Part shown: in pieces, positions 24,174 through 30,896 of the stretch
How the letters are laid out: every line of letters starts with the position of its first letter
Numbering within the stretch: the first letter of the stretch is position 1
Origin: a virus
Virus record (IMG/VR): IMGVR_UViG_3300045977_000055
Location: 1 to 48,616 of that record
Length of the DNA stretch: 48,616 nt
Reading direction: 5' to 3' (one strand)
Position numbers and translations under genes: made by a program
Notes under the pieces: generated by a model
What the model saw: the letters and a program-made list of their open reading frames with translations, nothing else
The model's database searches: none
What the model was told of the DNA's origin: nothing

Positions 24174-24361
24174 CTCCGCTTCTGTCCTGGCTCCTGATTC
24201 TCGTGGCCGCGCTGATTGCCTTCGGCGTCGTCTACCTCAGCATGACGCTGATCGATTGGCTGATTGACATGGCCGCACGGCTGCGACGCCAGCGTCCTCG
24301 GGCTCCAGGCTTCGATCTGGACCGCAAGCGGCTGGATGTGATTGCGAGGTATCGGCGATGA
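24170..24361 (+). CDS. 63-residue membrane protein
   Basis: The product from ATG 24170 has one long hydrophobic segment, LLSWLLILVAALIAFGVVYL then SMTLIDWLIDMAA, followed by a basic cytoplasmic tail (RLRRQRPRAPG). A short second membrane pass is possible. Size and topology are compatible with a small holin or an accessory inner-membrane protein, but it lies in an early-gene context rather than next to the lysin. Confidence 0.6.
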   Translation: MTPLLSWLLILVAALIAFGVVYLSMTLIDWLIDMAARLRRQRPRAPGFDLDRKRLDVIARYRR

Positions 24362-24459
24362 ATGGTGCTTTGGTAGCGATGCTGATTGTCGCTCTCGTCG
24401 CTATTTGCTTATTGCTAGGCCGAGTGGAGCGTCTCGAACGAGAAAAGGACAAGCCATGA
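24358..24459 (+). CDS. 33-residue transmembrane peptide
   Basis: The ATG overlaps the previous stop and the TGA overlaps the next ATG. The peptide has one membrane segment (MNGALVAMLIVALVAICLLL) and a charged tail GRVERLEREKDKP. The paired overlaps and strong hydrophobic character support a real micro-protein. The function is unknown. Confidence 0.55.
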   Translation: MNGALVAMLIVALVAICLLLGRVERLEREKDKP

Positions 24460-24734
24460 GACTGCACCTTGTCACCGACGAATCGACCTTCACCGAGCAG
24501 GCTGAAGATTCGCTCTACGTGCAGGCACTCATGGTGGCCTTGGTAGGCGCGGCGCGTCCTGGCGTCATGGACCCGCCACTCCGCAACAAGCTGGGTGACT
24601 TCGCGATGGAGTTCGGCGCGGCGCTGCGCTTGGAACCTGGCATGACGGATCCCGTGCTGCACGGCGCGATCAGGGTGATTGCCGAGATTGCGGTTAAAGA
24701 TGCGCTGGCGGTGATGAAGCGGAGGGTGTCATGA
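24456..24734 (+). CDS. 92-residue helical protein, unknown function
   Basis: The product begins MRLHLVTDESTFTEQAEDSL and is mostly helical (LYVQALMVALVGAARPGVMD, then IRVIAEIAVKDALAVMKRR). No motif is recognised. It overlaps the first of the three alanine-rich paralogues in an ATGA, so the four genes are probably translated together. Confidence 0.65.
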   Translation: MRLHLVTDESTFTEQAEDSLYVQALMVALVGAARPGVMDPPLRNKLGDFAMEFGAALRLEPGMTDPVLHGAIRVIAEIAVKDALAVMKRRVS

Positions 24735-25378
24735 CGGTCGAAGAACTGCACGCGAAGCTCGTGGAGTTGAACAAGGGCGCGTTGTATGGCGGCGCGCACA
24801 AGCCTGGCGCTCGTGAGTTCTGCGCGCTGGAGTTCGACCATGCGGTAAGAGGCCAGCCGCACAGCGACTCGCCGGACAACCTGCCAGACATCCGTCCGCT
24901 GAACGACGCCGAGTGGTCTTCCGACGCAGTGAGAACAACCCACCTGCTCCGCGTCATGGCGGCGTTGTGGGATTGGCAGGCATGGCCTCTGGCGACGCGG
25001 CAGGCATGGACTGAGCGCGTCACCGTGGAGACCGTTCGCCAGATCATCGCGACGCTACCTGGCTTGCCTGACGCCGAGCGCCAGCGGTGCCGAGCCGCCA
25101 CGACGCCGCTTGCGGCGGCGGCGGCGGCGAGGGCGGCGGAGGCGGAGGCGGCGAGGGCGGCGGCGGAGGCGGCGAGGGCGTCGGCGATGGCGGCGGAGGC
25201 GGCGGCGAGGACGGCGGATGCGGCGGCGGAGGCGGCGGAGGCGGCGAGGGCGGCGGCGAGGGCGGCGGCGGAGGCGACGGCGAGGGCGGCGGCGGAGGCG
25301 GCGGAGGCGGATCGCGTGCTCATCCTGTCCTGCGACATCTGGTGTGAGGCTGCGGACGCTGCGCGGAGGGTGTCATGA
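24731..25378 (+). CDS. Alanine-rich paralogue A
   Basis: The 215-residue product has three parts. Residues 1 to about 127 form a conserved domain (TVEELHAKLVELNKGALYGG, LRVMAALWDWQAWP, VETVRQIIATLPGLPD). A long Ala/Arg/Glu helix follows, made of AARAAAEAA-type runs (DNA 25113-25310). The end is a short conserved tail, DRVLILSCDIWCEAADAARR. I remember phage and plasmid proteins with this build, a WDW-type domain followed by an alanine repeat of variable length, but not their function. Copy A is the diverged member: it begins directly at MTVEEL, while copies B and C carry seven extra N-terminal residues. Confidence 0.75.
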   Translation: MTVEELHAKLVELNKGALYGGAHKPGAREFCALEFDHAVRGQPHSDSPDNLPDIRPLNDAEWSSDAVRTTHLLRVMAALWDWQAWPLATRQAWTERVTVETVRQIIATLPGLPDAERQRCRAATTPLAAAAAARAAEAEAARAAAEAARASAMAAEAAARTADAAAEAAEAARAAARAAAEATARAAAEAAEADRVLILSCDIWCEAADAARRVS

Positions 25379-26606
25379 GCACAGAACCGGCCACCATGAC
25401 CGTCGAAGAACTGCACGCGAAGCTCGTCGAATTGAACAAGGGCGCGTTGTATCGCGGCGCGCACAAGCCAGGCGCTCGTGAGTTCTGTGCGCTGGAGTTC
25501 GACCACGCCGTGCGCGGGCAAGCCCACAGCGACTCACCTGACAACTTGCCAGACATGCGGTGCCTCAATGATGCGCGGTGGTCCTCGGATGCGGTCAGGA
25601 CGACGCACCTACTCCGCGTCATGGCGGCGTTGTGGGATTGGCGGGCATGGCCTCTGGCGCAGCGGCAGGCGTGGACTGACCGCGTCACCGTGGAGACCGT
25701 TCGCCAGATCATCGCGACGCTACCTGGCTTGCCTGACGCCGAGCGCCAGCGGTGCCGAGCCGCCACGACGCCGCTTGCGGCGGCAGCGGCGGCGAGGGCG
25801 GCGGCGGCGGCGGCGATGGCGGCGGCGGAGGCGGCGGAGGCGGCGTGGGCGGCGGCGAGGACGGCGAGGGCGGCGGCGAGGGCGGCGGCGAGGGCGGCGG
25901 CGAGGGCGGCGGCGGAGGCGACGGCGAGGGCGGCGGCGGTGGCGGCGGAGGCGGCGGCGAGGACGGCGGATGCGGCGGCGGAGGCGGCGAGGGCGGCGGA
26001 GGCGGCGGCGGCGAGGACGGCGGAGGCGGATCGCGTGCTCATCCTGTCCTGCGACATCTGGTGTGAGGCTGCGGACGCTGCGCGGAGGGTGTCATGAGCA
26101 CAGAACCGGCCACCATGACCGTCGAAGAACTGCACGCGAAGCTCGTCGAATTGAACAAGGGCGCGTTGTATCGCGGCGCGCACAAGCCAGGCGCTCGTGA
26201 GTTCTGTGCGCTGGAGTTCGACCACGCCGTGCGCGGGCAAGCCCACAGCGACTCACCTGACAACTTGCCAGACATGCGGTGCCTCAATGATGCGCGGTGG
26301 TCCTCGGATGCGGTCAGGACGACGCACCTACTCCGCGTCATGGCGGCGTTGTGGGATTGGCGGGCATGGCCTCTGGCGCAGCGGCAGGCGTGGACTGACC
26401 GCGTCACCGTGGAGACCGTTCGCCAGATCATCGCGACGCTACCTGGCTTGCCTGACGCCGAGCGCCAGCGGTGCCGAGCCGCCACGACGCCGCTTGCGGC
26501 GGCGGCGGCGGCGAGGGCGGCGGAGGCGGAGGCGGCGAGGGCGTCGGCGGCGAGGGCGTCGGCGGCGAGGGCGGCGGCGTGGGCGGCGGCGAGGACGGCG
26601 TGGGCG
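25113..26606 (+). repeat. GGCGGCGAG-rich low-complexity tracts in paralogues
   Basis: Three tracts, 25113-25310, 25778-26028 and 26497-26606, consist almost only of GCG, GCG-AGG and GCG-GAG codon strings. The plus strand is strongly G-rich with repeated GGG steps, so G-quadruplex formation in DNA or mRNA is conceivable. Low complexity leaves several frames and the minus strand open, which produces long false ORFs. Tract lengths differ between the copies, consistent with replication slippage. Confidence 0.85.
25375..26097 (+). CDS. Alanine-rich paralogue B
   Basis: The 240-residue product repeats the architecture of copy A with the longest alanine tract of the three (DNA 25778-26028). It starts MSTEPATMTVEEL. 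The first residues copy the MSTE start of the Bet gene at 26672, and the old MTVEEL start remains inside. Its first 415 or so bases are identical, as read, to copy C, showing very recent duplication. The gene overlaps A and C by four bases. Whether all copies are functional is unknown, but all three frames are intact. Confidence 0.75.
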   Translation: MSTEPATMTVEELHAKLVELNKGALYRGAHKPGAREFCALEFDHAVRGQAHSDSPDNLPDMRCLNDARWSSDAVRTTHLLRVMAALWDWRAWPLAQRQAWTDRVTVETVRQIIATLPGLPDAERQRCRAATTPLAAAAAARAAAAAAMAAAEAAEAAWAAARTARAAARAAARAAARAAAEATARAAAVAAEAAARTADAAAEAARAAEAAAARTAEADRVLILSCDIWCEAADAARRVS

Positions 26607-26675
26607 GATCGCGTTCTCATCCTGTCCTGCGACATCTGGTGTGAGGCTGCGGACGCTGCGCGGAGGGTGTCATGA
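26094..26675 (+). CDS. Alanine-rich paralogue C
   Basis: The 193-residue product is the third tandem copy. Its N-terminal domain equals copy B, while the alanine tract is much shorter (DNA 26497-26606), so tract length changes faster than the domain. The conserved tail DRVLILSCDIWCEAADAARR is kept. The stop overlaps the Bet start at 26672. The block lies at the front of the recombination-replication operon, so an accessory role in DNA metabolism is possible but unproven. Confidence 0.75.
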   Translation: MSTEPATMTVEELHAKLVELNKGALYRGAHKPGAREFCALEFDHAVRGQAHSDSPDNLPDMRCLNDARWSSDAVRTTHLLRVMAALWDWRAWPLAQRQAWTDRVTVETVRQIIATLPGLPDAERQRCRAATTPLAAAAAARAAEAEAARASAARASAARAAAWAAARTAWADRVLILSCDIWCEAADAARRVS

Positions 26676-27607
26676 GCACAGAACTCGCGACCACGGCTCC
26701 GACCGTCACCACCGAACAGCTTGAGTTGATCAAGCGCACCGTCGCGACCGGCGCGACAGCCGACGAACTCAAGCTCTACCTCTACGACTGCGCACGGCAG
26801 GGCGTGCACCCCCTGGATAAGCTCCTGCACTTCACGAAGCGCGGCGGGCGGTATACGCCGGTCACGTCGATTGACTTGATGCGCGTCAGAGCTGCCGGGA
26901 GTGGCGAGATGGCCGGGAGCGACGATGCAGCCTTCACCGACGACGGCCATGGCCTCGCGGCCTCGGTCAGCGTCTACCGGATGACGCAGGGCCAGCGGTT
27001 CGCCTACACCGCTACGGCCCGCTGGAGTGAATACTGCCCGCCGTCAGGGCAAGATCACATGTGGCAGAAGATGCCGCACACGATGCTGGCCAAGTGCGCG
27101 GAAGCCTTGGCCTTGCGGAAAGCCTTCCCGCGTCAACTGGCCGGCCTCTACGCCAGCGAAGAAATGGAACAGGCTGGCTTAGAGACGAACGGCAGCGGAG
27201 TGACCGTCGAAGCTCCCGCATCGTTGGCGTCTGCAGACGACGACGGTGTAATTCCCCGTGTTGGCCGAGCGGGGGAGGAATCGGCCACTGCTTCGGTTGA
27301 CACCACCACGGGCGAAGAATTGCCGACCGGATCCGTGCTCATTACGCGCGTGTCCTCCGGTGGAGGCAAGGTCAAGGGCTCCATTGCCCACAGCGGACAA
27401 CGCGGCGGAGACGACACGCTGCCGATCTACGACGAGCGAACTGTCATTCTGGCTGAGCAGTGCTGCCAGGATCGGGTCCCGGTGTTCGTAGAGTTGAAGA
27501 CGGCGGCGAGCGGGCGGGCGTATGTCAAGGCGATCCGGCGAGCGGTCCGAGAAGAGAACCTGGAGCAGCACAGCGAGCCAGTGGACTCGGATTCGATTCC
27601 GTTCTAG
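26672..27607 (+). CDS. Bet/RecT-family ssDNA-annealing protein with SSB-like tail
   Basis: Residues about 20-175 match phage recombination protein Bet (LKLYLYDCARQGVHPLDKLL, VTSIDLMRVRAAGSGEMAGS, VSVYRMTQGQRF, HMWQKMPHTMLAKCAEALAL, RKAFPRQLAGLYASEEM). Such proteins coat single-stranded DNA and anneal complementary strands. A second domain (about residues 215-295) with GSVLITRVSSGGGKVKGS and VPVFVELKTAASGRAYVKAI looks beta-rich and OB-like. The protein ends in DSDSIPF, close to the acidic DxxIPF tip through which bacterial SSB recruits partners. No separate SSB gene is visible. The start MSTELAT is the source of the copied leader of paralogues B and C. Confidence 0.85.
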   Translation: MSTELATTAPTVTTEQLELIKRTVATGATADELKLYLYDCARQGVHPLDKLLHFTKRGGRYTPVTSIDLMRVRAAGSGEMAGSDDAAFTDDGHGLAASVSVYRMTQGQRFAYTATARWSEYCPPSGQDHMWQKMPHTMLAKCAEALALRKAFPRQLAGLYASEEMEQAGLETNGSGVTVEAPASLASADDDGVIPRVGRAGEESATASVDTTTGEELPTGSVLITRVSSGGGKVKGSIAHSGQRGGDDTLPIYDERTVILAEQCCQDRVPVFVELKTAASGRAYVKAIRRAVREENLEQHSEPVDSDSIPF

Positions 27608-27626
27608 GACACAAGGAGAGAGCTTT

Positions 27627-28115
27627 ATGCAGCAGTGGCAAGACCTCCGACAGCAGGCGCAGGACGCCATGCACGCTCGCCTGCGCGAACTCAACGACGC
27701 CATCACGCAGACGCGTGAGGACGCCAAGAAGACCATTGAACACTTTAGCGCCGAAGTCATCGAGCTTCGAAAGGCCCTCGGCGGCTCTGTCGAGCCTGGA
27801 CGGCGGCCGAAGCACCGCGCCAGGAGCGGTCAGAGTCACAGCACAGAGTCAGGGACGCTCCTGCAAGTGCTGGCGTTCGCGGCGGCGAGTCCTGACGGCG
27901 TGCTCGCCAGTGAGGTGAAACAAGCGACCCATCCGATTCAAACAGGCGGCCTAATCTTGTCGGCTTGTCGCCATGTCTACGGCTTCCTGACGGCGAGCCC
28001 AGCGGGCCCACCGCATCACCGTAGGACACTGCGCTATCGCATCACGGAGAAAGGCCGAGATCATCTCGCCGCACATCATGTACCTGTGCCGGAAGAGTTC
28101 AGCCGTGTTCAGTGA
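27627..28115 (+). CDS. Coiled-coil plus winged-helix-like protein
   Basis: The 162-residue product starts at ATG 27627 behind a very good Shine-Dalgarno site (AAGGAGAG). Residues 1 to about 55 form a coiled coil (LREL... to VIELRKAL). The middle is disordered and basic. The last 90 residues (LLQVLAFAAASPDGVLASEV, then LRYRITEKGRDHLAAHH) look like a winged helix with the ITEKGRDHL wing typical of small transcription regulators. A regulatory or replication-accessory role is possible. Confidence 0.68.
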   Translation: MQQWQDLRQQAQDAMHARLRELNDAITQTREDAKKTIEHFSAEVIELRKALGGSVEPGRRPKHRARSGQSHSTESGTLLQVLAFAAASPDGVLASEVKQATHPIQTGGLILSACRHVYGFLTASPAGPPHHRRTLRYRITEKGRDHLAAHHVPVPEEFSRVQ

Positions 28116-28470
28116 CTACTTCAAGGTCGGCGTTGACACAGCGTCAGCGCAGCGGGATCGGCTGATTGCCGACTTAAAGGCCTCCCAAGATCCAGACCGT
28201 CAAGACGAAGGGATCGACGAAGCACGGTGGGCGGAGTTTCAACGAGCATTGCAGCGGCGCGCACCAACCGCTGAGCACTGGTCTGAACTCGCGGCGAAGG
28301 TCACTCGTGTGCATCGTGGTGAGTTTGGGGTGTTCTGGATTGGGGATGACGACATAAAGCGACGGGACAACGTCCTATCAAAAACTGTCCTGACATTCGC
28401 TGATGAATACGGCTGGCCTGCGGTGTATACCGCGCTCGGACGAGCCATGCGAGAAAGTGGGGAGAAATGA
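28105..28470 (+). CDS. 121-residue protein of unknown function
   Basis: The product starts at GTG 28105 (MFSDYFKVGVDT), which lies seven bases behind a GGAAGAG site. ATG 28078 would add nine residues but has no site. The sequence is helical with DDDIKRRDNVLSKTVLTFAD and WPAVYTALGRAMRESGEK. It overlaps genes on both sides. Not recognised. Its place before the initiator-like gene suggests a replication accessory role, by inference. Confidence 0.62.
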   Translation: MFSDYFKVGVDTASAQRDRLIADLKASQDPDRQDEGIDEARWAEFQRALQRRAPTAEHWSELAAKVTRVHRGEFGVFWIGDDDIKRRDNVLSKTVLTFADEYGWPAVYTALGRAMRESGEK

Positions 28471-28760
28471 CCGAATCAGCCGAAAGCGCGCGGCGTGCGT
28501 TCTGGCGCGGGCACTTCCCGCAAGACCATATTGCGGCAGATCGCTGGACGCCCGTCACGCAACATCGCGCATTGTCGGCCCGTGTGCTGGCGGTGGCGAG
28601 GTCTCGTATCGAGGGCGCATGGGCTGCCTACATCGACGCGGTGCCTGGCGTGCGGCACGAGGATGAAGTCGATCTTGTGCTCGACCACGGTGCGAAGCTG
28701 GATGTCGCGATTGCGCGCGAGATGTTCCCATTCTTCGCTGATCTCCCATACGCTGATTGA
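28467..28760 (+). CDS. 97-residue protein of unknown function
   Basis: The product begins MTESAESARRAFWRGHFPQD, overlapping the previous stop in ATGA. It is helical and acidic, ending REMFPFFADLPYAD. I see no catalytic motif. It belongs to the same early operon. Confidence 0.6.
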   Translation: MTESAESARRAFWRGHFPQDHIAADRWTPVTQHRALSARVLAVARSRIEGAWAAYIDAVPGVRHEDEVDLVLDHGAKLDVAIAREMFPFFADLPYAD

Positions 28761-28790
28761 CGAGCCATGCGCTAAGCCGGAGACAAGTAG

Positions 28791-28943
28791 ATGCTGCGTC
28801 GGTTGTGGACTTGGCTCGCGCGGCACGCGGATCTGATCGTCTCGGTGTCATGGCGAAGCGATCAGGAGCGTGTCGAGTGGACCCAAGGGGATACCGGGAT
28901 CTATCGGCGGTGGAACTGGGAGACGTGGGATAAGAGGTGGTAG
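28791..28943 (+). CDS. 50-residue Trp/Arg-rich protein
   Basis: The product begins MLRRLWTWLARHADLIVSVS and has seven or more Trp residues, ending ETWDKRW. An amphipathic N-terminal helix is likely to bind membranes. A GGAGACAAG site precedes the ATG. The function is unknown. Confidence 0.5.
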   Translation: MLRRLWTWLARHADLIVSVSWRSDQERVEWTQGDTGIYRRWNWETWDKRW

Positions 28944-28965
28944 CTCGGCGGTAAAGGCACGGCGA

Positions 28966-29700
28966 ATGGCCTGGGTTCGGATTGATGATCAAGCGCCTCG
29001 ACATGCGAAGTGTCTCAAGGCTGGACCGGCTGCGTGCTGGCTGTGGGTGTGCGGGCTCGCCCATTGCCAGAGTCAGCTTACCGACGGCTTCATCGCAGAC
29101 GAGGTATTGCCCATGATCGGGATCGCCGGCACCGCTAGGGCGAGACGGCTCGCGGACGAACTCGTGACGGCGGGCCTCTTCGATAAGGTGGACGGCGGGT
29201 ATGCCGTTCACGACTATCTCGACTTCAACCAATCCAAGGCGCAAGTGCTCGCCAAACGCGCTGAGGAAACGCAGCGCAAGCGGGCTGGAATCCGGACGGA
29301 ATCCGCTCGGAATCCGGACGGAATCCGCTCGGAATCCGGACCTCCGCGCGCGCGCATCCCATCCCATCCCATCCCATCCGTCAAGAAACTGGCTTCGCCA
29401 GTTGAGCGGCCCAAGGCGCCGTCCGACCCGCGCGTCAAGGAGTTCCTGGCGTGGTTTCAAGCCGAATACCGGCGCAGGCGTGGAGGTGATTACCTCGTGG
29501 ACTGGGCGAAAGACGGAGCGCTGGTAAAAGCTATGCTCGGGGCAACGGAACTCCAGACGTTACAGGAGTGTGCGGCCATTCTGCTCGAGTCGGACGAGCC
29601 GTGGATTTCAGAAACAGATCGCGGCATCGGCGTGCTCAAAGCTCGGTTTAACTGGCTGTCAGATCGCAGGGCGCAATGGCTGAAAACCAACCGAGCGTGA
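28966..29700 (+). CDS. Replication-initiator-like protein with internal iterons
   Basis: I chose ATG 28966 (MAWVRIDDQAPRHAKCLKAG) because that opening is the usual start of phage replisome-organiser-type proteins. The following winged-helix region reads ARARRLADELVTAGLFDKVD with YAVHDYLDFNQSKAQVLAKR. Residues about 105-140 are a Pro/Ser/Arg linker that contains the DNA repeats listed separately. The C-terminal domain (ASDPRVKEFLAWFQAEYRRR-like, then LQTLQECAAILLESDEPWIS) resembles a helicase-loader or DnaD-like helical domain. Lambda O carries its origin iterons inside the gene in the same way. No phage helicase or polymerase is present, so host machinery would be loaded. Confidence 0.78.
   Translation: MAWVRIDDQAPRHAKCLKAGPAACWLWVCGLAHCQSQLTDGFIADEVLPMIGIAGTARARRLADELVTAGLFDKVDGGYAVHDYLDFNQSKAQVLAKRAEETQRKRAGIRTESARNPDGIRSESGPPRARIPSHPIPSVKKLASPVERPKAPSDPRVKEFLAWFQAEYRRRRGGDYLVDWAKDGALVKAMLGATELQTLQECAAILLESDEPWISETDRGIGVLKARFNWLSDRRAQWLKTNRA
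29287..29341. repeat. Five 11-bp iterons, possible replication origin
   Basis: GGAATCCGGAC and GGAATCCGCTC alternate five times without gaps (29287-29297, 29298-29308, 29309-29319, 29320-29330, 29331-29341). GGAATCC is nearly self-complementary to GGATTCC. The 11-bp spacing is about one helical turn, so bound protein would line up on one face of the DNA. The unit is not a multiple of three, and the encoded residues repeat only every 33 bp, which argues for selection on the DNA rather than on the protein. Confidence 0.85.
29355..29379. repeat. CATCC x5 microsatellite next to iterons
   Basis: Five perfect CATCC units follow a short CG-alternating stretch (about 29345-29355) just after the iterons. 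The tract is strand-asymmetric (pyrimidine-rich on the plus strand) and may be an unwinding or primase-related element, or simply a slippage-prone linker encoding IPSHPIPS. Confidence 0.8.
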
Positions 29701-30065
29701 AGCAGTGGGGACCGCTGGCGTGCACCTACACGGAAGCGATGCGGATTTGGACCGTTCAAAAAGCCGAAGGCGTGGCGACTAAAGACCGGTTAGCGGGACT
29801 AGAGAAGACACTCCGTTCAGCATGGCCGGTGAAAGTGCAACCGAGGTATCAGTGTGACAGGTGCGAGGACATTGGCGGGACGTTTCACCACTGCCCAGGA
29901 CTAGGCCGCGCGATCTGCAACCGAGGCGTGGAGCACGACGCACACACCTACCTGGAACGGTGCGTGTGCCAGCGCAGCGAGCGGTTTACGGTGTCACGGC
30001 GGGTCGAGGACGTGACGGCGGCGGGGAAGACGAAGCGGCCGGGGCTGCACCGGATCGGATCGTGA
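29676..30065 (+). CDS. 129-residue cysteine-rich protein
   Basis: The product begins MAENQPSVKQWGPLACTYTE, overlapping the initiator-like gene by 25 bases. A central zinc-finger-like cluster reads CDRCEDIGG with FHHCPGLGRAICNRG and a later RCVCQRS, giving six Cys and two His. The N-terminal helix region resembles the front part of helicase loaders, but no ATPase domain follows. It may be a replication accessory protein. Confidence 0.62.
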   Translation: MAENQPSVKQWGPLACTYTEAMRIWTVQKAEGVATKDRLAGLEKTLRSAWPVKVQPRYQCDRCEDIGGTFHHCPGLGRAICNRGVEHDAHTYLERCVCQRSERFTVSRRVEDVTAAGKTKRPGLHRIGS

Positions 30066-30277
30066 AGTGTCCGACCTGCGGGGATCGCGTGGTCTGCTAC
30101 GGCTGCGGCTCGTATGTCGAGAGCGCGCAAGCCAGGCAGGCCAAACGGCTGTTAGAACTCGGTCGGTGTGTGGCGTGTGGGAAGGACAAGCACGGGGCGG
30201 ATCTGAAGCACCAGCGGTGCCGATCCTGTCGGTTGGTCCATGCGGCACGACAGCGGAACAGGACGAGGGCGCAATGA
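30062..30277 (+). CDS. 71-residue zinc-binding protein
   Basis: The product starts at GTG 30062 in a GTGA overlap. It holds CPTCGDRVVCYGCG at the N-terminus and CVACGKDK with CRSCRLVH near the C-terminus, four CxxC pairs in total, enough for two zinc sites. The C-terminal half is basic. A nucleic-acid-binding role is likely from composition. No named family. Confidence 0.65.
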   Translation: MKCPTCGDRVVCYGCGSYVESAQARQAKRLLELGRCVACGKDKHGADLKHQRCRSCRLVHAARQRNRTRAQ

Positions 30278-30582
30278 AACAGAGATTTGACGTGCTGTCG
30301 GCCCTCTGCGAGGCCCACGGCTTGCCCGTGCCTCAGCGGGAGTTCTGCTTCGCGCCGCCAAGACGCTGGCGCTTTGACTTCTGCTGGCCTGACAAACTCG
30401 TGGCGCTCGAGCAGGAGGGCGGGGCCTGGACCGGCGGCCGGCACACGCGCGGACTCGGCTTCCTGCGCGATATCGAGAAATACAACCGCGCCGTCCTTGA
30501 GGGTTGGTCGCTGTTTCGCTGCACGCCGGAGCAGGTCAGGACCGGAGAGATTTTGCCCTTGCTGAAACAGGTCTTGCAATGA
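30274..30582 (+). CDS. PD-(D/E)XK endonuclease-like protein
   Basis: The 102-residue product starts in an ATGA overlap. RRWRFDFCWPDKLVALEQEG gives the RFDF...ALEQEGG pattern, the D-x(n)-E-x-E/G core of VRR-NUC and Vsr/DUF559-like small nucleases. RHTRGLGFLRDIEKYN and WSLFRCTPEQV complete the fold. Such enzymes in phages resolve branched DNA or nick DNA during recombination and replication. It lies between replication accessory genes and MazG. Confidence 0.8.
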   Translation: MKQRFDVLSALCEAHGLPVPQREFCFAPPRRWRFDFCWPDKLVALEQEGGAWTGGRHTRGLGFLRDIEKYNRAVLEGWSLFRCTPEQVRTGEILPLLKQVLQ

Positions 30583-30896
30583 CGTTTGATGAGTATCAAG
30601 CGGCGGCCGCCAGGACGAGCGCCGCGCCGTTTCCAGAACGTGAGCGTCCGCTCGTGCAATGTCTCGGGCTCTGCGGTGAATCCGGAGAACTCGCGGACCT
30701 CATCAAAAAGGCTGCCTGGCACGGCCAGCCATTGAGCCGAGAGCGATTCATTGACGAGGCCGGCGACGTGCTCTGGTATCTGTCCGATTTGGCCACGCAC
30801 TACCGCGTGAGCCTGGACGAAATCGCGTCCGGGAACATCCACAAGCTCACCGAGCGGTATCCGGACGGCTTTACGGTTGGTGGTGGGAACCGATGA
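30579..30896 (+). CDS. MazG-family nucleotide pyrophosphohydrolase
   Basis: The 105-residue product begins MTFDEYQAAAARTS. The metal-binding helices are clear: LGLCGESGELADLIKKAA (ExxE) and FIDEAGDVLWYLSDLA (ExxD), then the LDEIASGNIHKLTERYPDGF end of the MazG fold. It hydrolyses NTPs or dNTPs to monophosphates. In phages it is thought to adjust nucleotide pools or alarmone signals. It overlaps the nuclease and the helicase genes. Confidence 0.9.
   Translation: MTFDEYQAAAARTSAAPFPERERPLVQCLGLCGESGELADLIKKAAWHGQPLSRERFIDEAGDVLWYLSDLATHYRVSLDEIASGNIHKLTERYPDGFTVGGGNR

Noticed and set aside
25320-26246. Long minus-strand frame of 308 codons over the alanine-rich genes, and similar frames at 24694-25527 and 26039-26950
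   Set aside because: They arise from GC-only low-complexity codons that leave all frames open. The plus-strand frames have overlaps, conserved domains and consistent starts.
25113-26606. CRISPR array or tandem-repeat array in the GGCGGC tracts
   Set aside because: There are no uniform repeats with unique spacers. The tracts are coding alanine runs.
28870-28965. Upstream extension of the initiator-like protein
   Set aside because: It overlaps the 28791 gene and is Gly/Ser/Arg-rich. The family start MAWVRI fits ATG 28966.
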